Notes: a model not told the origin generated them from the sequence alone. A stretch of 64,000 bases of DNA from Symbiodinium natans (GCA_905221605.1 CAJNDS010000002.1:300001-364000); one strand, 5' to 3'; positions 49,112 to 59,706 are shown, counted from the first letter of the stretch. Numbers and translations are program-made.

Positions 49112-50148
49112 GTTACCCTAAACCCTAATTAAACCCTAAACCCTAAACCCTAAACCCTAAACCCTAAACCCTAAACCCTTAAAAGTTTAGGTTTCAGGCT
49201 GCCCTGCAGAAGAAACACCGGGAGGGGGGGACTCGCTGCATGTGCTTTGGGTCTCCTCTTAGCTCCGCCCACTGGCCCAGCGACCCTCTTATGCCCTAAA
49301 CCCTAAACCCTAAACCCTAAACCCTAAACCCTAAACCTTAAGCATAGATCCTAAACCCTAAGACCCCCAAAACCAAAAAAACCCTAAAACCCCCTAAAAC
49401 CTCAACCCCCTAAACCCTTAAAACTCCAGATCGCCAGAGGGCTTAGGGCTTGGGGCATAGGGTGTAGTGCCTCCAAAATTGCTGCAAACAATAAAAAAGG
49501 AACACTCGCAAGGTAGGTGCCCCCTTTGTAGTACGGATGTTCCACCCCTTCAATGAACCTTCAGAATAGCCCCCAAGTTGAGGGTTTCGGGGTTTCGGGG
49601 TTTAGGTGGCTGAGGATCCAATGGGGGGAGGACTTCTGATATCAATCAACCGTACTCATATTCGTATAGTTTGGATGCCTTCTCAGCGCCTGGGCAACAG
49701 AAGCTACGAGAAGGCCCACTAAGCCCTAAACTCGAAATCCTAAACCCTGAACTTTCCTAAACGACGGGACAGTTCCTAAAAGCCACCCCCACTGGGTCCT
49801 CAACCGCTTCCTGAGCTTGTCGAGGAGGCGGCATGCCTCGTTTTTGTTGGATTTTTTTCAGGTGCTTCGAAGCTTACCGCTTCGTTACACCCGAACCCCT
49901 AAACCCTACATCCTAAACCAAAAGCCCTAAACCCTAAACCCTAAACCCTAAACCCTAAACCCTAAACCCTAAACCCTAAACCCTAAACCCTAAACCCGAA
50001 GGGAACTTCGGAACCATATCATCCCTCAGTCCCGCAGCCTGCTTAGACCCTAAGCCCCCCAAAACCGTTTACCCTCTTAGCTTGGGTTTAGTTCCCCCCC
50101 TTAGGGTTTAGGGTTTAGGGTTTAGGGTTTAGGGTTTAGGGCTTAGGG
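49112..50148. repeat. Patchwork, 49.1-50.1 kb
   Basis: CCCTAAA 49115-49185, 49293-49345 and 49915-49997 (about 11 units); TTTAGGG/CTTAGGG 50100-50148. Unique DNA 49440-49910 has no recognisable gene. Confidence 0.8.
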
Positions 50149-50232
50149 CTTATATACTAACAGTCCTTCATCGGGATGGTAATACTGGGGCTCTATAAAC
50201 GAAGGACTGTTAGTATAAGGGGGACACTCCCA
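50149..50232. mobile_element. Family A element with its left terminus replaced by CTTAGGG repeat
   Basis: TATACTAACAGTCCTTCATC faces GAAGGACTGTTAGTATAAGG; the right end continues GGGGACACTCCCAG, while the left end is cut exactly at GGGCTTA repeat. Confidence 0.75.
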
Positions 50233-51461
50233 GCTTTGAACCATACACCCTAAATACAAGGGTTCGGTCCTGTTGCGTTCAAAGGGTTTGGGTTTTGGGC
50301 TTAGGGTTTTCAAGCCCTGAACCCTAAACCCTAAACCCCAGACCCTATGAAAGCCATGACTCAGGCCGCGTGACCAGCCGCCACGCAGGGGAGGCGGCTG
50401 AGGGCCCCAAGCGTGCCCCGGGCACCCTTGAGCAAATGCTGCAATGGGCTTAGGGTTTCGGGTTTAGGGTTTAGGGTTTGGAGGTTCAGGGTACTTATTA
50501 ACCCAATTATAACTGCACAGTCAGAGTCGTGCCCCTAAATCTACTTGGAGGTTCAGGATAAGCCCACTTATAAGCCCTTGAGAGCCCTAATATGGCTATA
50601 CTTGGGCTGCAACAGGACGAGAAGGAGATGGTCAGAGCTGAAAGGATTTAGGGGTTTCCGAAAATAGGGGGTACCCTTCATATAACCCAAAATAGCATAA
50701 TCCTTATTATCGGAACCCCCACAAGGGTGGAAGGAGATGGTCAGAGCTGCCAGGATTTAGGGGTTTCCGAAAATGAGGGTACCTTCTTGGGGTCCTTATT
50801 GCAAGGGAATCCTTTATGCTATTTGGAGGGTCTATTTTAGGGTTCCCTTATTTTCCTAAAGCCCCATTTAGGGCTGAGTCGGGCAGAGCCTTTAAAGACT
50901 TATAAGGTGTAGGAACTTTTACATAGGGGCTTTGGGGGCTTGGGTTTTCGAGTTTCAAGATATCGGATATAGGGTGTGTGGGACTTCTCAATTGGGGCTT
51001 TAGGGGTCTAGGTTTTGAATTGATGACCCCAAAACCCTAAACCCTAAACCCTAAACCCAAAACTCTAAACCCTAAACCCCAAAACCCTAGACCCAGCACT
51101 GCCATGGAATGTCCCCGACCCAATGCCATGTACCCCTGCAGTCCCGCGGATCACAAGCAAGCCGCAGGTCTAGGGCTTTAGGGCTTTAGGGTTTAGGGTT
51201 TAGGGTTTAGGGCTTAGGGTTCAGGGTTTAGGGTTTAGAGCTTAAGGCGGCAGCAGCGGCATGAAAAGGGGGGCCCTAAACCCTAAACCCTAAACCCTAG
51301 ACCCTAAACCCTAAACCCTAAACCCTAATCAAACCCTAAACCCTAAACCCTAAACCCTAACTATCCTCTCCTCAATCAAGGTCGCCATAACTGGCACATC
51401 ATGGTCGGGTCCATCTTTCGGTGGCATTTGGGTACGCAAAGAACTCACATGGGGGGGGGGG
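50233..51461. repeat. Patchwork with family F and D elements
   Basis: CCCTAAA 50318-50340; TTTAGGG 50452-50482; family F parts 50483-50600 (GGAGGTTCAGG twice); family D parts 50648-50735 and 50753-50861; CCCTAAA 51030-51090; TTTAGGG 51175-51245; CCCTAAA 51275-51360. No gene recognised. Confidence 0.75.
50631..50861. mobile_element. Two family D elements sharing a duplicated 5' flank
   Basis: AAGGAGATGGTCAGAGCTG with GGATTTAGGGGTTTCCGAAA occurs at about 50631 and 50731, 99-100 bp apart. The first is followed by a short D copy (to GGAACCCCC at 50721), the second by a full D copy ending TTCCTAAAGCCCC. Confidence 0.7.
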
Positions 51462-51595
51462 GGTTTCCGAAGTAGGGTTTGGGGTTTAGGGTTTAGGGTT
51501 CAGGGTTCAGGGTTTAGGGGTTCTTGGGGTCCTTATTATTATCAGGGAATCCTACTATTTGGGGGTCTATATTAGGGTCCCCTTCGTAAACTCCC
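51462..51595. mobile_element. Family D element interrupted by telomere-like repeat
   Basis: GGTTTCCGAAGTAGGGT, then about 45 bp of TTTGGGG/TTTAGGG/TTCAGGG repeat (about 51477-51526), then TCTTGGGGTCCTTATTA and the normal right end CTTCGTAAACTCCC. A G13 run forms its left border. Confidence 0.75.
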
Positions 51596-51796
51596 ACGTT
51601 GCGCAGAACCAGTTTTCAGCCTGTTTGCTCCTGTTTCTTCTGGGGGTTGGACGGGTCAAATCAAGCAGACATGCTGGAGGTTTAGGGGCTCAGGCTTAAC
51701 TGGGTTTAGGGTTTCGTGCCCTCAGCACTCAACCCTATAACCTAAACCCTAAACCGTAAACCCCAGACGCTAAACCCTAAACCCTAAACACTAAAC

Positions 51797-52147
51797 CTAA
51801 CCTATGCACCAATGCATTGCCCAAAGGCATCTACAGCACGCTGGATGGCGTTCGCCATCTGGGTGACACAGTGCTACTGTTTGCTTAAGAACCCCAAAAG
51901 AATAGACAATAGAAATCCCTAGATTCACCTCAATAATGAAGACTATTCTTGTTTTTGCTGGGTTCTTGAGCAATTCGTAGAGTGATATATAGTGACACAT
52001 GCACTGACAAAGCTGACGCAGCCTGGCTACCAGCAGATCTGTGGACAGGGCTACGAGTAAAGGCCTTGGCGACAATGTGTACGTAAGGTTGGCATTGCTA
52101 GTATCCCCACAAGGACACCCATAGCGGAGCCCTTTATGCACTCGCAA
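51797..52147 (-). pseudogene. Coding-like segment split by a family C inverted-repeat element
   Basis: A 116-codon minus-strand frame runs from 52147 to 51797, but its middle is element C3 (51874-51980). Upstream of the element it reads RVHKGLRYGCPCGDTSNANL and continues to LCQCMCHY. Downstream, the frame starting at 51873 in a different phase looks more like protein (CVTQMANAIQRAVDAFGQCI, stop at 51804-51802) than the one that reads through. This suggests a coding fragment interrupted by a transposon, with the long frame an accident. No family recognised. Confidence 0.3.
51874..51980. mobile_element. Inverted-repeat element, family C, 107 bp
   Basis: CTACTGTTTGCTTAAGAACC faces GGTTCTTGAGCAATTCGTAG. 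It lies inside a coding-like segment on the minus strand. Confidence 0.8.
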
Positions 52148-55100
52148 CCCTATAAGAGCTCTATTTTCACAATACAGGGCTCCTCAGCCCCCCCCCCCCC
52201 GCCACTCAACCCTTACCCCTAAGCCAAAAACCCTGGAGACACTCGGACCCCAAAATACTATGACCTAAACCCTCAACCCTAAACCCAAAATACTAGGAAC
52301 TTTTGGACCCCAAAAATGCCCGTATAGGCACTTGGATCCTTTGGGAGAGCGCTCGGGGTAAGGCTTCAGACTCAGGATACCTCTTGGTTCGGGGTTTAGG
52401 GTTTAGGGTTTACGGTTTAGGGTTTAGGGGTATTTCGGCCATTGGGGGGTTTAGGGGTGAGGGGTTAAGCTTACACCCCCTAAACTTCGAGCCCAAAACC
52501 CTAAACCCTAAACCCTAAACCCTAAACCCTAAGCCCTAAGCCCTAAGCCCTAAGCCCTAAACCTAAAACCCTAAAGCACAGCAGGTTGCGCCGAGCCGGA
52601 ATTTTCGGCTCAAAGGCTGCGCCCCCTACGGATGTCGCGGGCGGCAGATATCGCAGAAACGAGACTTTCACGGCTACGTGCGTTCCCTTTTTTTCTGGCT
52701 GGTACTTAGTGCGGAGCGAGAAAGTAAGGCGTCCAAAAACCAAGGAGGCACTACTGGGGAGCCTGGGTAGCTCATGATCGGAGTGCTGAACTACTCTCTG
52801 AACCCTAAACCCTAAACCCTAAATCATAAAACCCTGAACCCTACACCCTACCCCGGGCCTCCCATTTTGCTGTAGGATAGACCCACAATAGGATACGCAC
52901 CCGAAGCCGCGCAGGGTACTCTGCCGAGGCCAAAACAAAAAAAGGTTTCGGCCGCACAAAGCATCACCCTCCCTGAATTGAAGCACTGCAAACCAAATAA
53001 TTAACGCTAAGCTGCATGGCTGCATGCAGGGGTTATAGGGTTCAGGGTTTAGGATTTAGGATTCAGGGTTCGTGATGATAGGGTTTGTAAAGGGCTTAGG
53101 GATCAGCTTTTTTTGCATGTACGAGTCACTGAAGCCTGCGCCGCAAGCTTTCCTTAGACATAAACGGGGGTTCTTGTTAAGGACTTTATTTTCGCGCTTT
53201 TAGTGCAACATACCTTCAGCTCCCTAAGACAAAAGACAACTTTCACCCTAAAGCCTGAAGCCTTAACCCTAAACCCGAAACCCTAGGGTGTAGCCCTAAA
53301 CCCTAAACCCTAACCCTGAACCCTAAACCCTAAACTCTAAACCCTAAACTCAAACTCTAAACCTAGTCCTAAACCCTAAACCCTCTATCCCGCGGGTTTC
53401 GAAGGCAAGGTCTGCTTGATTCGCTGGTCACGGAGCCCTTCAGTAGTCGGGGCGCGTCAACGTTGCAATCAGCCTCAAGGGCTTACACTGGTTAGGGTTT
53501 AGGGTTTAGGGTTTGGGGTTTAGGGTTTAGGGTTTAGGGTTTAGGGTTTCCCTCTGGCCGCAAGGGAGGCTACCTAAACCCTGGCTAGCTCTACACCCTA
53601 ACCCTTGTAAACCCTAAACCCCAAACCGAACTGAAACCATGAAAACACCCGAAAGACCTAGAAGGTATCCTAGTGAAATCAGGGAATGGAATGTCTGATG
53701 TCAGGACTGTTTCCCCGAAAGGCCACAGGTTCATACTAGGAGTCCATACTTAGACTACGTACCCCTAAATCCTAAACCGTGTCCTGTACCCTAAGCCCTA
53801 AACCCTAAACCCTAAACCCTAAACCCTAAACCCTAAACCCTGAACTGTCAAAACATGGAGCTCCACTGCGTGCCTTTAGGCGTGGGAGCCTGGGATGGTT
53901 CTTCAAGCCCAGATGTTGATAGCCTGAGATGTTCACCCCTTAAACCCTAAACCCTAAACCCAAAACCCTGAACCACAAACCCTAAACCCCTAAACCCTGA
54001 ACCCCAAACCCCAAACCCTAAACCCCAAACCCTAAACCCTAAACCCTAACACGTGCTGAGGATGCCACTCTTGTGGGTCCACATAGCCGGACTCGGACTT
54101 TCCAGCTGGCCAGGGTGCTCAGGCAGCCCGTAGATGTAGGGTTTAGGGTTTAGGTTTAGGGTTTAAGGTTTAGGGTTTAGGGTTTAGGGTTTAGGGTTTA
54201 GGGTCTAGGGAAGGCTGAGGGTTTAACCTTCATGGGTTTACGGTTGAGGGGTTCAGGGGTTTGGGGTTTCTGAGGTGGTTTAGGGGTTCAGGTGCCTGTT
54301 CAGTGCGAGTATCCCTTAACCTTAAACCCAAAACCCAAAACTGCCAAATCTACCCAAAGCTATGCATTTGTGGCGAGCTAAGTTGTTGGTATGGTTAGGC
54401 GAAGGGTATGGTTAGGCGAAGGGCAGAGAACTTGTAGTTTCGCAGGCTCCTGGTAGTAGGCTGGGCCGTGCGCAGGAAGGGTTTATGGTTTAGTGTTTAG
54501 GGTTTAGGGCTCAGTGTTAGTTTAGGCTTTAGGCCTTAGGCTTCGAAAGGGTTCTCAAGTAGGGCAGCTGTTTAGGGCTTCAGGGTTACGAGATAACGGG
54601 TCTCATAGGGTTGCACGCTCGTTCAGCCGCAGAAACTTCAACCCTTTGTGTTCTCGCTTAAAGGGTCGCGCTTGGGGTTTATGAAGTTTTGAGTTTGGAG
54701 TTTAGGTTTTAGGGTTTAGGGTTTCGGGTTTAGCTGTTTTTGCTTGGTTCCCTGTTGCTGCTTGCGGAGGTAGAGGGCGAGCTGCTAATGACTTCAGCTA
54801 CTGTGAGCTTCCTTGCTTCGTTTCTTGAAAACCTGCACTTCTTGGGGTACCTAAATAGGAGCCGAAAACATTTTTAAAACCTTGAAGGGTTGGGGTTTCG
54901 GGTACATCGGGTTTGAGGCCTTAGCGAAAAGGTAGCGAAGGAGCGTCCCAGTCAGCAGCCGAAAACGCGAAGGGTTACTTGCTAAGCCCCTGAACCCTAA
55001 CCCTATATGTTCAACCCTGAAACCTGAACCTGAACCTCCCAGCCTTCCTGGACCCCGGAACAACCCCCTAAACAAAAAAACGAAACTTCACACGGCACCT
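52148..55100. repeat. Patchwork, 52.1-55.1 kb
   Basis: C13 run 52188-52200; TTTAGGG 52395-52430; CCCTAAA/CCCTAAG 52495-52566; CCCTAAA 52800-52825; CCCTAAA 53285-53385; TTTAGGG 53495-53550; CCCTAAA 53790-53842 and 53940-54052; TTTAGGG 54137-54210; degenerate TTTAGGG 54480-54740. Unique DNA 53100-53270, 53400-53490, 53640-53760 and 54750-54960 is unassigned. Confidence 0.75.
52568..52743 (-). CDS. Coding-like island, strand uncertain; family unrecognised
   Basis: The minus frame reads LVFGRLTFSLRTKYQPEKKG, then THVAVKVSFLRYLPPATSVG and AAFEPKIPARRNLLCF before entering repeat. The plus strand also has a 63-codon frame (52586-52777, GIFGSKAAPPTDVAGGRYRR). I prefer minus on composition only. The block to the left is CCCTAAA/CCCTAAGC (52495-52566). 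Confidence 0.22.
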
Positions 55101-55242
55101 GGGGGTTTACGATATTCGGGGTACCTTATTGGTGTCCTGATTATCAAGGGATCCTAACCCTAAACCCTAAGCCCTAAACCCTAAACCCTAAACCCCAAAC
55201 CCTAAGCCCTATTTTAGGGGTCCCCTATCTTCGTAAACTCCC
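55101..55242. mobile_element. Family D element with its centre replaced by CCCTAAA repeat
   Basis: GGGGGTTTACGATATTCGGG and GTCCTGATTATCAAGGGATC are followed by about 55 bp of CCCTAAA/CCCTAAG repeat (55156-55210), then ATTTTAGGGGTCCCCTATC and the right end TTCGTAAACTCCCA. Compared with 50753-50861, about 18 bp of core are missing. Confidence 0.75.
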
Positions 55243-55392
55243 ACCTGGCTTGACGGCGTAGTGCGACTCTGCCTCACGCCAGGTCTTGCCGTACGTCGCG
55301 TTGCTCCTTCGCAGGCAGAGGCTTTGAACCCCAAATGCTAAACCCTAAACCCTCTCTACCATATATATTTACACCTTAATTGTATTTTCAAA

Positions 55393-55662
55393 ATGGGCAG
55401 TTTTGTCCTCTCGGGATTTTTGCATTCCGCAAAATCCACACCCGTAATTGCCGACACAATGCATCTACGGGGCAGATCGGACCGAACATCAACACAACAA
55501 CAAAAATTTGGCCGCTTTATTTTCAGAATTTGGCCGCTGTATTTTCAGAATGAGCCAAAATCAGGCCAAAGGCTAATTGAATTCCAGAATTTGGCCGCTT
55601 TATTTTCAGAATTTGGCCGCTTTAGTTTCAGAGTTTGGCCGTTTTTTGCTTTCTCAATGTAG
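55393..55662 (+). repeat. Tandem 22-bp repeat (AATTTGGCCGCTTTATTTTC) within an 89-codon frame
   Basis: Copies start near 55504, 55527, 55583, 55606 and 55628. A frame from ATG 55393 to TAG 55660-55662 covers it, giving FGRFIFRIWPLYFQN-type residues. Because 22 is not a multiple of 3 the repeats are read in rotating phase, so I doubt a conserved protein. Confidence 0.7.
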
Positions 55663-57195
55663 TGGGATTCTCTGGGTGGGTGGGTGTTATATCCGAGCCG
55701 TAAATGAAGCTTAACCATAAAGCTGCTCGACCCGGAGTGCTGAACCGTAAACCCTAAACCCTAAACCCTAAACCCTAAACCCTAAACCCTAAACCCTAAA
55801 CCCTAAACCCCTAAACCCTAAACCCTAAACCCTAAACCCTAAACCCTAGACCCTGAGCTGCCCAATCCACCCCAAACGCCTCATTTCAAAAATAGACCTC
55901 AGGCACTTCAGATCCCCAGATTAACTAAGACTTCAAGGTGCGGGCTCTGTGGAGTTTATGGTATGCTTCTTGGAACCACCCCAAACCTAAACGTTCAAAC
56001 CCTACACCCTCAGCCCTAAGCCCTAGACCCGAAACCCTACCTAAACCATGCAACACACAAGAAACTACTGGGTGGGAATCCCAGCGGCTCGCGCTGGTCT
56101 GGGCAACAGCACACTTCAGCATGTAGGCTACTTGTGGTTTAGGGCTTAGATTAGAGGTGTAGAGGCTTAGAGGTTTAGGGTTTAGAGGTTTAGAGGCTTA
56201 GAGGCTTAGAGGTTTAAGATGCTTGAAGATAAAGACAGAAAAGAGGTGGTACCTCTGGGAGTCCGAGCTAAGGAGGGTGCAGCAGCCTCTTTTCTCTCCA
56301 GCAGAGGTCCCGCATCCAGGCAGCCTAAGTGCCCTGGATCTTTTCGGGTGGATGGGTAGGGTTTAGGGTTTAGGGTTTAGGGTTTAGGGTTTAAGGTTTA
56401 GGGTTTAGGAGTTAGGGCTTAGGGTTTAGGGTTTAGGGGTATAGGGTATAGGGTATAGGGTTTAGGGGTCTAGGGTTTAGGGTTTAGGGTATAGGGTAGA
56501 GGGTATGGGGTTTAGGGTTCGGGGGTTAGGGCATTCGTACCAATCTGAAGAGCAGCTGTGCCCTCTCTAAGCTAAGCCCATACGTTTAGGGTTTAGGGTT
56601 TAGGGTTTAGGGTTTAGGGTTTAGGGTTTAGGGTTTACCCCGAAACCTTAAAACCCCCAACCCCAACCCCCGAAAAGCAAAGCCCCTCAACAGGCAAACC
56701 CTTATCTTCTACGAATTCTGTTCGGCGAAGAGCGCTGCCCTCACACGAGCTTAGGGTTTACAGTTTAGACTTTAGTGAGGGGACCCTAAAACCCCAAAAC
56801 CCTAAACCCCAAAACCCTAAACCCCAATTCTGGCCTCCTTGTCAAATGAACCAACATGGAGACCCCAGTCTTGAACTTCAACACCATGTGGAGAAATGTG
56901 CTTGGCAAAACTGCTGGGCAACTTTACGTCGGATTCCGCTAAACCCTAAGCCCTAAACCCTAAAACCTAAACCCCAAATCCTAAACCCTAAACCCTTAAC
57001 TGTTGCTTTGGAGGGCTTCGGCTTGGGGTTCAGGGTTTAGGCTTAGGGCTTAGGGTCTCTAAGTTCGGCAGGAACAAGGCCGAATCTCCGTGCCGCTGCG
57101 CTTGCAGGGGTCTTCTTTCAGAGGCCTCTGCAAAGGCAGCCAGCACCCTGTGACGAAGGTGCTCCGCCCATCACTTCTGCAAAGTCACCCACCTG
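55663..57195. repeat. Patchwork, 55.7-57.2 kb
   Basis: CCCTAAA (about 15 units) 55750-55853; TTTAGAGG/CTTAGAGG variants 56130-56215; TTTAGGG with TATAGGG variants 56360-56540; TTTAGGG (about eight units) 56584-56636; CCCCAAAA/CCCTAAA 56787-56825; CCCTAAA 56938-57000. Islands 55855-56120, 56220-56355, 56830-56935 and 57010-57190 are unassigned. Confidence 0.8.
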
Positions 57196-57306
57196 GGTAG
57201 CCCAGTAACCATCTTATAATGAGGGCACCCTTCTTTTGGGTTGGTTGGTTACTTTATACGCGAACTTTGAACCAAAAAAAGGGGGAAAGAGTACCACGGG
57301 GCTACC
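57196..57306. mobile_element. Inverted-repeat element, family B, 111 bp
   Basis: GGTAGCCCAGTAACCATC faces GAGTACCACGGGGCTACC; the inner CTTTTGGGTTGGTTGG and ACCAAAAAAAGGG arms pair. Confidence 0.8.
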
Positions 57307-57981
57307 AAGCCACGGTAAAGATACATTTGCAGGTGATCCAGCGTCACCCGATCCCCTGGCAGCCTGAGTTGGATTTCGGTCGGGCTCAACCCCTAAACCC
57401 CGAAAAACTACAAGCCCTAGAAGCCTGAACACTGAAAACCCCTTATATATTGAACCCTAAACAGGCCCTAAACCTTTACGTAAACCCTAAACCCTAAATT
57501 CTTGAACCTTCAACCTAGAAAAGCCTTATGCCCTAAATCCTTGAACCGGTTGTTAGGATGTAGGGTTTCAGGGGCCCAGTAGGAGCTTAGGGTTTGCTAA
57601 GAAATTTCGGGGTCTTCGGGGTTTAGAGGGTTTAGGAGTTGAGGAGGGTTTAGGGTTTAAGGATTTCCGAGTAGGGGTTCAGGCGTTACGGTTTGTTCGG
57701 CGGAGGTTTGGGGGGAAGGGGGGGGGGGGGGTGGGGCGTCCGTCCAGATCGCGATGTAGAGATGAGAAGAAGGGAACGTGTTTAGGGTTTAGGGTTTAGG
57801 GTTTAGGGTTTAGGGTTGGGTTTTGAGGATTACGGTATAGGGTTTAGGCAGCTACGTATGTACTCTCCTGGCTTTTGAAAGAGCCTCCGGACTCTAGACG
57901 GCTGTTTCATAAATCCTGGATGCAATGAAGATAACTACAGGCAACTCATTTTGTTAAGCATCTACGAGTGACCTTCAGGAT
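57307..57981. repeat. Patchwork, 57.3-58.0 kb
   Basis: CCCTAAA traces 57450-57500; degenerate TTTAGGG 57590-57680; G13 run near 57719; TTTAGGG 57780-57850. Frames at 57214-57432 overlap the family B element and are not called. Confidence 0.75.
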
Positions 57982-58197
57982 CTAGACCCCGCGTCTCAAG
58001 ACGCCGAAGAGAACACAAGTGGAAACCCAAGGAATGGAATGCTTTCCACATTCAAGTAAAGCTAACCAGCAAAGTCTCAGCTCTGACATTTGGGAGTGTT
58101 GGCATCGAGGTTTGGCGTCATAGAGACGGCCGTCATCAATGTAAAGCTCAAACTTATGTCTCAGAAACAAAAGCTGGCGTAGGGTTTCTGCATGGGC
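57982..58197 (-). CDS. Coding-like island, minus strand, 71 codons; family unrecognised
   Basis: The frame is open from just after a stop at 58200-58198 to TAG at 57984-57982. It reads HAETLRQLLFLRHKFELYID, then DDGRLYDAKPRCQHS and SELRLCWLALLECGKHSIP. An AG acceptor (CTTAAG) immediately precedes it on the minus strand, as for an internal or terminal exon. It lies in one of the longest stretches free of telomere-like repeat (about 57855-58690). No domain is recognised. Confidence 0.35.
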   Translation of the reverse strand, partial: AHAETLRQLLFLRHKFELYIDDGRLYDAKPRCQHSQMSELRLCWLALLECGKHSIPWVSTCVLFGVLRRGV

Positions 58198-58777
58198 TTA
58201 AGATTCGGCACTACAACTTCCCCACACCCCCGAAAACAAAAAAAAAAAACCTAAATTGGCCGGGAGACAGCTTCCGCGACGGGCTCCGAAACTCCTGCTT
58301 CCAGTCTCGCGGGTCGGTCATGCCAAGTGCCTGGCTCCCGAAACCCTGGAGCGGGGTTTAGGCTGTTTCCAGTCGTGTGGTGCTGCATATATATATCTAT
58401 ATATATATATATATCAATTTGGAAACCTTTTTGATATTTACAGCTTGTTATATTTACATTTATAGATATGTATATACAACAAACATATATGTACAAACAT
58501 ACTTGTTTGTTCAACTTCTATACACACGACAAATGTGCATATTGCACACACACACACACAGACAGATAGAAGACAAATAGATTGATAGCGCCGGAGTACG
58601 CCAAACATCACCACTACTTCCCTCTGGCATAGAACTGGCTACCTCATCCCGAAGTGGGCGAAGCTTCAAGTGTAGCTGCTTCGGCTTAGGGGGGGGAAAT
58701 GCTGTGGACAGACATTTTTAAACTCACGCTGGAGTTCAGATCACCCGTGCTGCTTGACCGAGCAGCCCAAGCTTTAA
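58198..58777. other. Repeat-poor island with AT microsatellites
   Basis: A10 run near 58240; TA repeats 58386-58412; CA repeat 58545-58560. 58256-58380 is GC-richer with frames on both strands, none recognised. 58600-58777 unassigned. Confidence 0.6.
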
Positions 58778-58999
58778 GATCTTGACAACCAAAGATGCCA
58801 TGTGTTAGAAGGTCTTGTTGCTGGGTTTCGCGGCTTTGCTACGCAAATTTGCAAGTTTGTAGCGAGGACTACAAGGAACGAGAACCCCAACTCGAAGTTT
58901 GTGAACAAAGGTGGAAAGCAACCCCGAACGGCGTTCTGCGGCAAAGTTCGCTGGCCCTACTTGTTTAAGAAAGGCCCTACCGAAGCCTCACGTAGTTGA
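58778..58999 (+). CDS. Coding-like island, plus strand, 73 codons ending in TGA; family unrecognised
   Basis: Open from a stop at 58775-58777 to TGA at 58997-58999. It reads VAGFRGFATQICKFVARTTR, then NENPNSKFVNKGGKQPRTAF and CGKVRWPYLFKKGPTEASRS: a basic segment with two Cys. There is no ATG; GTG at 58802 is the only alternative start. The island continues unmatched to 59066, where CCCTAAA repeats begin. Confidence 0.28.
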   Translation, partial: DLDNQRCHVLEGLVAGFRGFATQICKFVARTTRNENPNSKFVNKGGKQPRTAFCGKVRWPYLFKKGPTEASRS

Positions 59000-59706
59000 A
59001 GTTGTTGATGACACAGGGCACCACCATGGTCGTGCTGGCAGAAACATAAATTGAGATGGGGAAGGGCCCTAAACCCTAAACCCTAAACCCTAAACCCTAG
59101 ACCCTAAACCCTGAACCCTGAACCCTGAACCTTAAACCCGAAGCGGCCCTAAGCCCCATTCGGCTAAAGCCTGTAAGCCCGAGAAACCCTAGAACTTACT
59201 GCTGGTTTGCAGGGAATGAGGGAATCAGGGCCCTATGTCTACCCTTTGAGGGAGTATATAGGGCACCTCATTCCCGCATTCCCTACTCACCAACAGTAAG
59301 ATAAACCGTAGAAACCCTATGAACCCTTTGATGATAAGCCCTACCTCAAGAGCCGCCCTTTCAGAACGGCATCGTCTTGTGAGGCAAGAGGTTTAGGAGG
59401 TAGGGGCTCAAGGATTTCCATGCCCCATGGTTTTGGCCATGCATTGACAAAGTCGGTTTCGGCGTTTAAGACCCTGCACACAACAAAAACACGTTGTGTG
59501 TAATGGTCTGCCCCCGAAACCCTCAACCCTCAACCCTGAGCCCTAAACCCTAAGCCCTAAACCCTCAGCCCTAAACCCTAAGCCCTAACCCTAAACCCTG
59601 AACCCGAAAGCCCAGAAGCACGTCCACGCACGGGCCTTGTCCTTCAGTGCACGATAATGTCGCGACGACGTCCTCGGCTCAGAGTTTTAGGGCTCTTGGT
59701 TTTAGG
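59000..59706. repeat. Patchwork, 59.0-59.7 kb
   Basis: CCCTAAA/CCCTGAA 59067-59140; family G element 59195-59300; CCCTCAA/CCCTAAG/CCCTAAA 59520-59610. A 61-codon minus frame (59341-59526) is unconvincing. Confidence 0.75.
59195..59300. mobile_element. Inverted-repeat element, family G, 106 bp
   Basis: CTTACTGCTGGTTTGCAGGG with AATGAGGGAAT at the left pairs with ATTCCCGCATTCCC and TACTCACCAACAGTAAG at the right over about 31 bp. Confidence 0.8.

Noticed and set aside
52600-52618. ATTTTCGGCTCAAAG resembling the 3' part of the dinoflagellate spliced leader
   Set aside because: It has an extra base and lacks the conserved 5' part and AG junction; likely chance.
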